Source of the DNA: Lentisphaerae bacterium GWF2_49_21
GTDB lineage: Bacteria > Verrucomicrobiota > Lentisphaeria > Victivallales > GWF2-50-93
DNA: 43,606 bases
Assembly (NCBI GenBank): GCA_001804805.1
Contig: MHBH01000023.1
Span: forward strand, 1 to 43,606
Direction: 5' to 3'
Each line of letters opens with the position of its first letter. Position 1 is the first letter of the stretch. The translations under genes and the position numbers were made by a program. Shown here one piece after another: positions 25,932-33,600 of this stretch. The notes below the pieces were generated by a model. The model saw only the letters and a program-made list of their open reading frames with translations, was not told the DNA's origin and ran no database searches.

Positions 25932-26306
25932 ATGAAGAACGATGAATTGGAAACCAGGCTGAAAGATTCCTTCAGCGGAATGCGCGCCGAAGATGAGGCG
26001 AATGCGCCTTCCTTTGAAAGCTGTACGTCTTCACCTGCTGCAAGGACACTCTCATATTCTCCTATAATATGGCGGCTTGCCGCATCCTTTGCGCTTATCG
26101 CATTTGTCGGAGCGGGCGTCCTAAAACTCCAGAATTGCTCAAGCAATCCTTCTTCAAGCAGCCCTTCTCAGGAACTGCAGCAGGAGAAGTGGGCCTCCAT
26201 ATCGAGCTGGCAGGCCGGTACCGACAATCTGCTTACGATGACGGACACCCATCTGGACGGATCATTCACAACTGGCACGGACCTATTGATAGAGGGAAGC
26301 CTATAG
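25932..26306 (+). CDS. Putative anti-sigma factor (single-pass membrane protein)
   Basis: The ATG at 25932 follows a GGATGGGA stretch and is preferred to the one 12 nt upstream. The 124-residue product has a short charged cytoplasmic part (MKNDELETRLKDSFSGM), one membrane helix (IIWRLAASFALIAFVGAGVL), then a Ser/Gln-rich extracytoplasmic tail. Position directly after an ECF sigma gene and this topology suggest an anti-sigma factor, but no ZAS/zinc motif (HxxxCxxC) is visible. The assignment is contextual. It is followed after 111 nt by the Spy-like gene. Confidence 0.6.
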   Translation: MKNDELETRLKDSFSGMRAEDEANAPSFESCTSSPAARTLSYSPIIWRLAASFALIAFVGAGVLKLQNCSSNPSSSSPSQELQQEKWASISSWQAGTDNLLTMTDTHLDGSFTTGTDLLIEGSL

Positions 26307-26417
26307 GAATCATAACCACAGAACACCTGGAGTAGCTACGCTACAACCAAAACATGTGCCCACAGATAACACAGATAAAAAAACAACCACGAAAGCTAAA
26401 TGAAAGGATACTTTGAT

Positions 26418-26972
26418 ATGAAAAAGATCATTATGACTGGCATATTCACGATGTTTGCCGTTGCATGCTGGGCACAGGATCCTAATCCGGGCAAGCCCCA
26501 GGACCAGAATGCGCCCGGAGGCTCATCAATGAGGCATACGAGGATGTTTGGAATGTCCTTCAACGAGGAGCTGTTCCCTCCGGAATCCGTAATGCAGAAC
26601 CAGCAGGCCCTCGGCCTGACAGACGAACAGAAGAAGTCCATACTGGAAGTAATGAAGACATTCTCGGCGCAGTTCACGGAACTCCAGTGGAAACAGAGCG
26701 CTGAGCAGGAGATCATGTCGGAACTGCTGAAGCAGGAGCAGGTCGACGAGACCAAGTCCCTTGCACAGCTCGATAAACTCATGGCAATAGAAAATGAGAT
26801 AAAACGCCTTAACCTGGGCAATCTGATCAAGATCAGAAACCTTCTGACAGCAGAACAGAAGACCAAGATGAAATCGTTAAGGCAGTCGATGATGATGAAG
26901 ATGATGGAAGGTGCAAGGGAAAGACGCGGCGGCGCAAATCCTCCTCCTCCTCCAAAACCTCAGGATGAATGA
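26418..26972 (+). CDS. Spy/LTXXQ-like periplasmic protein
   Basis: The ATG at 26418 gives a clean signal peptide (MKKIIMTGIFTMFAVACWAQ); an ATG 18 nt upstream is in frame but less likely. The mature 165 residues are mostly helical and contain the paired motif of the Spy/CpxP/ZraP family: ALGLTDEQKKSILE (about 70) and RNLLTAEQKTKMKSL (about 140), with a charged helical hairpin between. These proteins are periplasmic chaperones or metal-responsive sensors. The C-terminus ends in a Gly/Pro-rich tail (GGANPPPPPKPQDE). The stop overlaps the prepilin start by 4 nt (ATGA), so the two are translationally coupled. Confidence 0.78.
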   Translation: MKKIIMTGIFTMFAVACWAQDPNPGKPQDQNAPGGSSMRHTRMFGMSFNEELFPPESVMQNQQALGLTDEQKKSILEVMKTFSAQFTELQWKQSAEQEIMSELLKQEQVDETKSLAQLDKLMAIENEIKRLNLGNLIKIRNLLTAEQKTKMKSLRQSMMMKMMEGARERRGGANPPPPPKPQDE

Positions 26973-27655
26973 TGAAAATAAAGAATCTCCTGATGGCCAC
27001 CCTATTTCCGCCTCATCCGGCTTCGCAAGACTACGCCGTGACAAGGGCAACTGGGTATTACGGACGCCATCCCTCGCCTCACGGGGGGTCGGAGATTCTT
27101 TATAACAAAAGAAAATCGAAGCCGAATATATTTATTTTTGGTGAAAAAAATAAATTCACTCTTATCGAGTTATTAGTAGTAATAGCAATCATCGGAATTC
27201 TCTTCGGTCTTGTCGCCCCTGCCCTGAACAAGGTCAAACAGAAGGCGAACAGTACGAAATGCCTGAACAACCTCCATAATATCTCGCTCGCGTTCCAAGG
27301 CTATCTTCTGAGCTCAGGAGACATCATGCCGATCGCCTCCACAATGCCGTCACTCAACCTCAACACCGATCCTAGGATCGTCGATGTCCTGTCATCGGAG
27401 CTCCAGAACAATACTGCAGTATTCCAATGTCCGGCCGACAACTCTCCGGTCGACAACGGCAAGACTTATTTCGAGGCTGAAGGTTCCAGCTATGAATACA
27501 TGGTCAACCTCGGGGGAAGGAAGATTGACCGGTCTACACGGCCGCCTGCAACAAATCCTGTAATGCACGATTATATCTGTTTCCATGGAATACCGACTAA
27601 ACCCGGAGCAATGAATTATATTCTGGCCGACTGGCATGTCGGCGATTTAGAATAG
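26969..27655 (+). CDS. Type II secretion/type IV prepilin-like protein with long leader
   Basis: The 228-residue product contains the prepilin N-terminal signature KFTLIELLVVIAIIGIL, with Glu at +5 and a hydrophobic helix, followed by ALNKVKQKANSTKCLNNLHNISLAFQGY and a globular domain ending in MNYILADWHVGDLE. The processing site is preceded by an unusually long leader of about 60 residues (rich in His, Pro and Arg). Long variable leaders before this motif are frequent in Lentisphaerota pseudopilins, as far as I recall. The leader and the H-x(n)-DG-like ending resemble the large DUF1559-type group. It overlaps the Spy-like gene by 4 nt and lies 10 nt before the next gene. Confidence 0.85.
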   Translation: MMKIKNLLMATLFPPHPASQDYAVTRATGYYGRHPSPHGGSEILYNKRKSKPNIFIFGEKNKFTLIELLVVIAIIGILFGLVAPALNKVKQKANSTKCLNNLHNISLAFQGYLLSSGDIMPIASTMPSLNLNTDPRIVDVLSSELQNNTAVFQCPADNSPVDNGKTYFEAEGSSYEYMVNLGGRKIDRSTRPPATNPVMHDYICFHGIPTKPGAMNYILADWHVGDLE

Positions 27656-27665
27656 GAAAAATGAC

Positions 27666-28310
27666 ATGAACAAAAAATATTTTATCAGCGTTTTCGTCCT
27701 GCTTGCAGCCTTGTCGGGCGTATTGGCATACTATAAATATTTTCCTGAACCCAAGCTTCCCGATCCCAAGGAGCAGAAGCCTGTAGAAATAGCCAAGCTG
27801 ATGGCTTCGGATGATTTTTCAAAGCTGCCTGAAAAAGTCAGGGACAAATACCTTGAAAACCTGGTGAACCAGGAGAATACCAGGGAGATATTCTATTCGT
27901 CGGAAGGGATGACCGAAGATCAGAAGAAAAACCTGAGGGAGAACATGCGGGCTGTCTTTGATCTGAGGACGAAAATAACTGCGGACGAATACTTTGCGCT
28001 GCCTCCCGACAAGAGGGAGGAATACTTGGACAAGAAGATTGACGAGATGGCGGAACGTTTCGCAGAAAGGCGGAGAAATGCTGAAGCCCAGGGCGGAACC
28101 GGCAACATGCCCGGACCTGGCGCATGGGGTCCCGGTGGAGGACAGGGAGGAGGACCACCCGGACAAGGTGGTAGCGGTGGAAGAAGGCAGGGGCCGACAG
28201 CCCAGCAGGTAAAAAGCAGGATCGAGACGACTGATCCCGCGACCAGGGCGAAGACGGCCCAGTACCGGAAGGAAATGCGTGAGAGGATGCAGCAGCGCAG
28301 AAGCAATTGA
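27666..28310 (+). CDS. Exported or membrane-anchored protein with Gly/Pro-rich linker
   Basis: The 214-residue protein starts with an uncleaved-looking hydrophobic segment (MNKKYFISVFVLLAALSGVLAYY). A helical region follows (KLMASDDFSKLPEKVRDKYLE, MTEDQKKNLRENM, YFALPPDKREEYLDKKI), whose L-P-x-(D/E)-(K/R) repeats resemble each other. A very Gly/Pro-rich linker (about 145-180, GPGGGQGGGPPGQGG) leads to a basic helical C-terminus (YRKEMRERMQQRRSN). No family is recognised. Spacing to both neighbours is short, so it belongs to the same operon as the prepilin and the next gene. Confidence 0.72.
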   Translation: MNKKYFISVFVLLAALSGVLAYYKYFPEPKLPDPKEQKPVEIAKLMASDDFSKLPEKVRDKYLENLVNQENTREIFYSSEGMTEDQKKNLRENMRAVFDLRTKITADEYFALPPDKREEYLDKKIDEMAERFAERRRNAEAQGGTGNMPGPGAWGPGGGQGGGPPGQGGSGGRRQGPTAQQVKSRIETTDPATRAKTAQYRKEMRERMQQRRSN

Positions 28311-28352
28311 TTCAAAGAACAAGGAAATAAATATTAATCAAAGGAGATGATG

Positions 28353-28979
28353 ATGAAAAAGATGACTGTCGTGTTGGTGTCGGGCTGCCTTTTATCAGGA
28401 GCAATGTTTTTAACGGGTGGTTCTGTTCTCGGCCAGGAGGACAAGGACCAGATTGCAGCTCCGCAGAATCCTGCAGCTGACAAAGCAGCGGATAAGCCGG
28501 CAGACAAAGGAGCTGACAAGGCGGCTGCGCAAGGAGGAAACCAGCGTCAGGGGCAGCGTCAGGGTCCGGGAAATTTTGATCCGCAGAAAATGCAACAGCA
28601 GTTCATGGACAGCATAAAGGAAACACTCAGCGTCACTGATGAGGACTGGAATACTATGAAGCCGCTGATAGAAAAAGTAATGACTTTGTCGCGTGAACTC
28701 CGTTCACAGGGACGGATGGGATTTACTGGTGGCCGTCGCGGTGGCCCTGGTGGAACAGAGCAGCAGCCCACAACCGACGCCGGTAAGGCGATCCAGGCTC
28801 TCAAGACAACCTTGGACAATGCAAACTCCACTCCGGAGGAAATCAAGGCCAGCCTGGATGCTGTGCGCGCGGTAAAGAAGAAGTCCGAAGGGGATCTCGC
28901 AAAGGCGAAGGAAGAACTGCTTAAAGCAATTACTCCGCGACAGGAAGGAAGACTTGTACAGCTGGGCATAATTGATTGA
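28353..28979 (+). CDS. Exported helical protein with Ala/Lys/Asp and Gly/Gln-rich segments
   Basis: Three ATGs stand in a row at 28347, 28350 and 28353; AAGGAG at 28341-28346 best fits the last, giving 208 residues. A signal peptide (MKKMTVVLVSGCLLSGAMFL) leads to a repetitive segment (KAADKPADKGADKAA), a Gln/Arg/Gly-rich linker and a helical domain (FMDSIKETLSVTDEDWNTMKP, LIEKVMTLSREL) with a Gly-rich loop (GGRRGGPGG). The DEDWxxMKPxxEKV segment recurs in exported proteins of PVC bacteria, as I recall, without a known function. The stop is followed within 3 nt by a strong hairpin. Confidence 0.72.
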   Translation: MKKMTVVLVSGCLLSGAMFLTGGSVLGQEDKDQIAAPQNPAADKAADKPADKGADKAAAQGGNQRQGQRQGPGNFDPQKMQQQFMDSIKETLSVTDEDWNTMKPLIEKVMTLSRELRSQGRMGFTGGRRGGPGGTEQQPTTDAGKAIQALKTTLDNANSTPEEIKASLDAVRAVKKKSEGDLAKAKEELLKAITPRQEGRLVQLGIID

Positions 28980-28981
28980 AT

Positions 28982-29021
28982 GTAAATATTCACTGAAGGA
29001 CATACTTCAGTGAATATTTAC
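28982..29021 (+). terminator. Strong hairpin between the exported-protein genes and the glycosyltransferase gene
   Basis: GTAAATATTCACTGAAG and its exact reverse complement form a 17-bp stem with a 6-nt loop (GACATA), starting 3 nt after the preceding stop codon. No T-run follows, so it is not a classical terminator. It may attenuate read-through or protect the upstream mRNA end. A GTG at 29010 lies within it and is not a plausible start. Confidence 0.55.
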
Positions 29022-29042
29022 GCCCTTTCTCCAAAGGATCAT

Positions 29043-30995
29043 ATGGAACAGGTAGATAACAAATCTTTGGACGGGCAGGAACGGATTCATAATGCCAAAC
29101 GCCTAATAAGCCGTTGGCTGCCGCTTGCCTGCCTGATCATCCTCCTGGCCGGCTATACCGTCTTCCTATGGTATTACTATTCGCCTGCAATAAGCCATCC
29201 CGATTCCAACGGATACTGGGCACAGGGCACTTTGATTGCGCAGACCGGACAGGCGACATTCCGTCCGGAATCGCCGGTGCAATATATCGGTATGCACTGG
29301 CTTGTAACTGATGATGGACTGTTTGTAAGCCGTTACTCGCCTGGCCTGCCGCTGGCAATCGCCTTGATCACTAAAATCTCAGGACCTGAATCAAGCGTTC
29401 TTTTAAATCCGGTACTGGCCGTCTTAACACTGCTTGGCGTCTTTCTTTTGACACGTTCACTGATAGGATCCGGCTGGGGTGTTTTGGCGGCATTGGTTCT
29501 GGCGCTCAATCCTGTATTCAATACTCACGCACTAAATTCCATCTCCCACATGGCCGTTGCATTTCTACTCGTCTGGGGAATATACCTTCTTGTGTGCTGG
29601 GTAAAGCATGGGCGTCTTCTTGAAGCATTTGGAGCTGGACTTCTACTCGGTTGCATTCCCGCCGTCCGATATCCGGAGGCTGTATTCTGTCTGGGGATTG
29701 CCGTCTTCCTTGCCTGGCACTGGCGTGCCCGTCAACGGATCTGGCTGCACTATCTGGCTGCAGTCGGAGGCGCACTCGTGCCGATTATCCCGCTGATGAT
29801 CCGGAACCAGCTTACATTCGGCGCATTCTGGAAAACTGCATACTCGATAACTCATGAGCAGACTGGCTTCGGATGGGATTACTTCCAGCAGCACTGGCTC
29901 CAGTATATCCAAAACCTTCTTGGCGATGGAATGGGTGTCATGCTGCCATTGGGTCTTATCGGGATTGCTCTTATGATAAGCCTTCATAGGAAAGTGATAA
30001 GCGATAAGGAATCCGACCCTCAGTCCGGCATCCTCCGCCCATTCGGTATTCTGATTGCGCTGATCATCATACCGTCAATCATCCTCTACATGGCCTACTA
30101 CTGGGATGGAATGGGCGGAGCCGCGGGAAGCCTGCGGTTCCTGCTTCCTTTATTCCCTCTTTTCTCTGTAACTGCAGTCTGGACGCTATGGTTCCTGACG
30201 CACCAGTTGAACCTGACATCCCGGATTTCAGCAGTTTCTGTGGTTTTCCTGATCTATGCTTTATGGGGAATCCCTACAAGCCAGCAGGAATGCCGTACGC
30301 TTCAATACCAGCACCAGATCCTGACACGTGCTACCGCCGCCCTGCGCAAAGAAGTGCCTGCAGAATCCGTACTCATTGCAAACCAGGGACTATATCAGCA
30401 CCTTGACTTCATCCGGGCCTGGCATCTGGCCGATCCCATGCAGATTGCCAGAGGGGGAAGACAGAATCCCCTCATGGATGCTGGAAATGAAACGCCCCGC
30501 CCAAGGCAGGCTGACAAGCTAAAATCGCTGATGGCGAAGTATGAAGGACTTTCCAGACAGGATCTGGCGCAGGCGCTTGCGGAAGACATCCGCAAATGGT
30601 CGGATGGCGGAAGCATCTATTTCGTTGGGACGGAAACTGAGCTGCAGAACATGTCCGATACTTATTTCAAAAAGCAGAAATATGATATTGTCGAAAAGAT
30701 CGAACTCCCCGAAGCCCCCAAGGAAATGAGCACGAACAGAAGGGGTGGCGGGATGCGCAGGCCGGGTGATATGGCACGTATGCCTCCTCCTGGTGCTCCG
30801 CCTGGAATGCAGGATCCGCAGGGTCCTGGAAGGATCTTTGGGAATTTCAGAAGGGGAGGAGGTTTTCCTCCTGGTGGCGGCGGCATGGGCATGGCCTCTC
30901 TCCAGGGGGAGAAAACTCTTGTCATTGCAAAATGGGAAGTGACTGGAAGCAATTCAAAATCGGATAATCCGGCTCCACTGCAAGCGAACAAATAA
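29043..30995 (+). CDS. GT39/ArnT-like integral membrane glycosyltransferase with Gly/Pro/Met-rich tail
   Basis: The ATG at 29043 follows AAAGGA and gives 650 residues; a GTG 33 nt upstream lies inside a hairpin and is rejected. About 11-12 membrane helices cover residues 25-430. The first extracytoplasmic loop (SHPDSNGYWAQGTLIAQTG) has the Asp/Asn pattern of polyprenyl-phosphate-sugar-dependent transferases, and SRYSPGLPLAIAL and RYPEAVFCLGIAVFLAW resemble PMT_2 segments. Such enzymes add sugars to lipids or exported proteins on the periplasmic side. The C-terminal tail (about 575-640) is rich in Gly, Pro, Met and Arg (GMRRPGDMARMPPPGAPPGM), the same composition as the linkers of the upstream exported proteins, which hints at shared localisation or binding. 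Confidence 0.82.
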   Translation: MEQVDNKSLDGQERIHNAKRLISRWLPLACLIILLAGYTVFLWYYYSPAISHPDSNGYWAQGTLIAQTGQATFRPESPVQYIGMHWLVTDDGLFVSRYSPGLPLAIALITKISGPESSVLLNPVLAVLTLLGVFLLTRSLIGSGWGVLAALVLALNPVFNTHALNSISHMAVAFLLVWGIYLLVCWVKHGRLLEAFGAGLLLGCIPAVRYPEAVFCLGIAVFLAWHWRARQRIWLHYLAAVGGALVPIIPLMIRNQLTFGAFWKTAYSITHEQTGFGWDYFQQHWLQYIQNLLGDGMGVMLPLGLIGIALMISLHRKVISDKESDPQSGILRPFGILIALIIIPSIILYMAYYWDGMGGAAGSLRFLLPLFPLFSVTAVWTLWFLTHQLNLTSRISAVSVVFLIYALWGIPTSQQECRTLQYQHQILTRATAALRKEVPAESVLIANQGLYQHLDFIRAWHLADPMQIARGGRQNPLMDAGNETPRPRQADKLKSLMAKYEGLSRQDLAQALAEDIRKWSDGGSIYFVGTETELQNMSDTYFKKQKYDIVEKIELPEAPKEMSTNRRGGGMRRPGDMARMPPPGAPPGMQDPQGPGRIFGNFRRGGGFPPGGGGMGMASLQGEKTLVIAKWEVTGSNSKSDNPAPLQANK

Positions 30996-31027
30996 AAAAA
31001 CACCCTCATGGAACGCGGTCTTTATAT

Positions 31028-31055
31028 TTGTATCCTGATAATCAAAGAATATAGT
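31028..31055 (+). promoter_or_regulatory. Promoter candidate for the fluoride riboswitch transcript
   Basis: TTGTAT (31028-31033) and TATAGT (31050-31055) are separated by 16 nt, placing the start point near 31062, just ahead of the aptamer. Confidence 0.5.
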
Positions 31056-31065
31056 ATTTGATGAT

Positions 31066-31122
31066 CTAGGCGATGAGGTTCGCCTTATAACCGTGGCTCG
31101 AATGCCTCTGATGACCTCTACC
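31066..31122 (+). ncRNA. Fluoride riboswitch (crcB motif) aptamer
   Basis: The segment begins with GGCGATGAGG, closes the first stem with TTCGCC, continues with TTATAACCG and a GGC/GCC stem, and ends with CTGATGACCTCTACC. These are the conserved landmarks of the crcB RNA, including the GAUGAGG and CUGAUG-x-CCUCUAC parts that form the pseudoknotted fluoride pocket. It lies directly upstream of a cation/proton antiporter, one of the gene types known to be controlled by this riboswitch along with crcB and fluoride ClC. Confidence 0.88.
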
Positions 31123-31147
31123 TTTGCCGGTAGGGGTTTTTTATTTT
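31115..31147 (+). terminator. Intrinsic terminator overlapping the fluoride aptamer (expression platform)
   Basis: CCTCTACC (31115-31122) pairs with GGTAGGGG (31129-31136) around TTTGCC and is followed by TTTTTTATTTT. The 5' arm is the 3' strand of the aptamer, so fluoride binding should compete with terminator formation and switch the downstream gene on. Confidence 0.85.
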
Positions 31148-31176
31148 GAACATAATCAATAACACAGGAAATGAAC

Positions 31177-32385
31177 ATGGAAAAAATATATTTCGTAGTG
31201 GCGATATGGCTTGCATTGGCTGTCATATCGACAGTCATCGCCTATCATCTGAAGATGTCCATAGCACTGGTGGAAATATGTGTCGGGGTGGTCGCCGCCG
31301 CGGTTGCGAATCATTTCTGGGGGAATGACGCCATGGGCGGCAGTGCCGAATGGCTGCGCTTTCTCGCTTCAGCTGGCGCCGTCCTGCTGACCTTCCTAGC
31401 CGGGGCGGAGCTTGATCCGGCCTCATTCAAATCAAAGAGGAAGGAAATTCTCATCGTCGGATTTATCGGCTTTCTTGCACCATTCCTGGGCTGTACCGCG
31501 GTCGCGAGATATCTGCTGAACTGGGATCCACAGGCAAGCTGGCTGGCCGGAATAGCGCTCTCCACCACTTCCATGGCCGTCGTCTACGCAGTAATGCTCG
31601 AAACAGGTTTCAACAAGACTGATTTCGGCAAAGGAATTCTTGGAGCATGCTTCATCAACGATCTGGGGACAGTGATAGCACTCGGCCTCATATTCGCCCC
31701 TTTCACCTATAAAACAATTGTCTTCCTGGCTGCAAGCACAATAATACTTGCGCTTTTCCCTTTCATTACTTCATTCCTGACAAACAAATACGGCAACAGG
31801 ACCGCGGCGATACGGGCAAAATGGATCATTCTTGTCCTGTTTTCTCTAGGAGCCCTCGCACTCTGGGCTGGAAGCGAAGCCGTTCTTCCTGCGTATATAG
31901 CCGGAATGCTCCTTGCGGAATTCGCAGCAAAAGAACACATTTGGATGAGACGCATGCGGACACTTACAGTGGGATTCCTGACCCCGTTCTATTTTCTCCG
32001 GGCGGGCACTCTTGTCTCCCTCCCCGCCCTTATTTCGGCTCCACTGATATTCCTTGCGCTTCTCCTCGGAAAAGTCGCTTCAAAGATATTCGGACTGTAT
32101 CCGGTCATCGGACAGTTCAGGAAGGAACGCTCTGAAAAATGGTATTACACCCTGCTCATGTCGACCGGACTTACCTTCGGAACCATTTCCGCCCTATACG
32201 GATTTTCACACGGAATTGTAACACAGGAACAGTATTCCTTCCTTGTAGCTGCTGTAATAGCAAGCGCAGTGATTCCGACAATGATCGCCAATTACGCATT
32301 CATGCCCAAGCATCTGCTCCAAGACAAGGAAGCCCAGAAGAAGGCCGGACAGCCTCTCTCGGAAGGCGGATTTGACGAGGAGTAA
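31177..32385 (+). CDS. NapA-like CPA2 cation/proton antiporter under fluoride riboswitch control
   Basis: The 402-residue membrane protein has about 12 helices. CPA2 landmarks include LLTFLAGAELDPASF in an early helix, ALSTTSMAVVYAVMLETG, and ACFINDLGTVIALG with the Asn-Asp pair expected for ion exchange, plus a late helix RAGTLVSLPALISAP. The ATG at 31177 is preferred because AGGA lies 8 nt upstream; the ATG at 31171 is too close to that site. It exchanges Na+ or K+ for H+ in the inner membrane. In fluoride stress it could restore pH or ion balance after HF enters and dissociates. The riboswitch and terminator sit in its leader. Confidence 0.9.
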   Translation: MEKIYFVVAIWLALAVISTVIAYHLKMSIALVEICVGVVAAAVANHFWGNDAMGGSAEWLRFLASAGAVLLTFLAGAELDPASFKSKRKEILIVGFIGFLAPFLGCTAVARYLLNWDPQASWLAGIALSTTSMAVVYAVMLETGFNKTDFGKGILGACFINDLGTVIALGLIFAPFTYKTIVFLAASTIILALFPFITSFLTNKYGNRTAAIRAKWIILVLFSLGALALWAGSEAVLPAYIAGMLLAEFAAKEHIWMRRMRTLTVGFLTPFYFLRAGTLVSLPALISAPLIFLALLLGKVASKIFGLYPVIGQFRKERSEKWYYTLLMSTGLTFGTISALYGFSHGIVTQEQYSFLVAAVIASAVIPTMIANYAFMPKHLLQDKEAQKKAGQPLSEGGFDEE

Positions 32386-32900
32386 TTTCCCCATAGGATT
32401 TTCTTTCTGACAACTACATACAAAGACATAATAAAGTTGACAGGATAACTGGATTAACAGGATAAAATTGAATTCATAAATATCATGATAATCCTGAGCT
32501 GATTTCAAAATACAGAATAATATTGTTTCGGAAATGCACCCGTTGGAGTCCAAACTTTAGTTTGTCTTAATATTTCCCGACGCCCGTTGGGGCCGGGATC
32601 TTCGACAACAGGTTACGCAAGCTGAAGCTTTTACTCCAACGAAAGCAATCATCTCAAAAGAGGCAATTTTGAAATTGCCTCAATCCTGTCTAATAATTTC
32701 TGATGTTCTATACAGTGAAAATGGAATCTTGACTTTACAGCCGTGCATGTTCTATTTTAGAACTGCTTAGGCGGCTGATGCATATGATATGATGACGCCA
32801 TAGAGGCTAAGGTATTTTTTTGGGGGGGGTGCCACGACAGTCCGTCTCCATCCCCTGTTTTTCCCGGCAAAAGCGGAATTCCGCATAATAATGAGTTAGC
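32386..32900. repeat. Non-coding spacer with hairpin repeats
   Basis: The spacer holds an AGGATAACTGGATTAACAGG-type segment (about 32442), an inverted pair of GTTGGAGT repeats (32542-32564 and 32618-32640), a GAGGCAATTTTGAAATTGCC palindrome (about 32659) and the third copy of the GGAATC..ATGTTCTATTTTA repeat (32722-32759). A run of T and nine G residues follows near 32820. No gene or clear promoter is seen. Confidence 0.6.
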
Positions 32901-33545
32901 ATGAATAAAAAAATCACAATTATTGTATTATTAAATATATTACTCATTTGTGTTATTTATTTTCTCTTTTTAAAAGCTCAGCCTTATTATAAAAGCGAGA
33001 AAATTATACCTGCAGTAACTGACTTGGAAAGAAGTGGTACTAGATGCGGTCCATATATTGAACTAGTCGTGGACATCAATGGAAATATTAATATTGCTGG
33101 AGAAAATTTATCAATTATAAAATTATCGGAAATAATAAAAACAGGAATTGAAAGAGAAGGGATAGATATACCTATACTTCTTCATGCAGACAAGAGAGCA
33201 AACGTATCAGCACTCAATCCTATATTTCAAGTATTGACAGATAAGGGGATATATCGTGCATGTCTTGAAGTTATCTCTACCAGCAACGATTGGTTTTATG
33301 GTTTTTCTATAGCATTTGGCGATGAATTTAACAAAGATGCGGACAGAATTGACATTACAATTGAAAGCATAAATTTAAATAATAAAGCAACAGATTATAA
33401 TGGTATCGTTAAATATTTGAATACGCTTGAAAAAGAAAAATGGATTTTATTAAATTGTTCTGGAAACCTAAAATATCAATCTCTTGTTGATTTCTTGACT
33501 GTCTGTAAAAAAAACAAATTATATTGTCATTTAAAAATTAACTAA
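32901..33545 (+). CDS. AT-rich gene for a membrane-anchored protein with two ExbD-like domains
   Basis: The 214-residue product has one N-terminal helix (ITIIVLLNILLICVIYFLFL) and then a segment patterned like the periplasmic domain of ExbD/TolR: IELVVDINGNINIAGENLSI, KLSEIIK, IPILLHADKRANVSALNPIF and DKGIYRACLEV. A shorter second segment (VKYLNTLEKEKWILLNC, YQSLVDFLTVCKK, NKLYCHLKIN) has the same order of elements. ExbD couples proton flow to outer-membrane transport, but no ExbB or TonB gene is adjacent. The conserved membrane Asp of ExbD is absent. Base composition is far more AT-rich than neighbours, which suggests transfer. Confidence 0.6.
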   Translation: MNKKITIIVLLNILLICVIYFLFLKAQPYYKSEKIIPAVTDLERSGTRCGPYIELVVDINGNINIAGENLSIIKLSEIIKTGIEREGIDIPILLHADKRANVSALNPIFQVLTDKGIYRACLEVISTSNDWFYGFSIAFGDEFNKDADRIDITIESINLNNKATDYNGIVKYLNTLEKEKWILLNCSGNLKYQSLVDFLTVCKKNKLYCHLKIN

Positions 33546-33600
33546 TGCTAACCATTGCATGCTCCGAACGGCTTGGAGCCGCCAGTGATGCTTGAGGCGT

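Noticed and set aside
29010-29042. GTG start for the glycosyltransferase
   Set aside because: It lies inside a 17-bp hairpin; ATG at 29043 has AAAGGA upstream.
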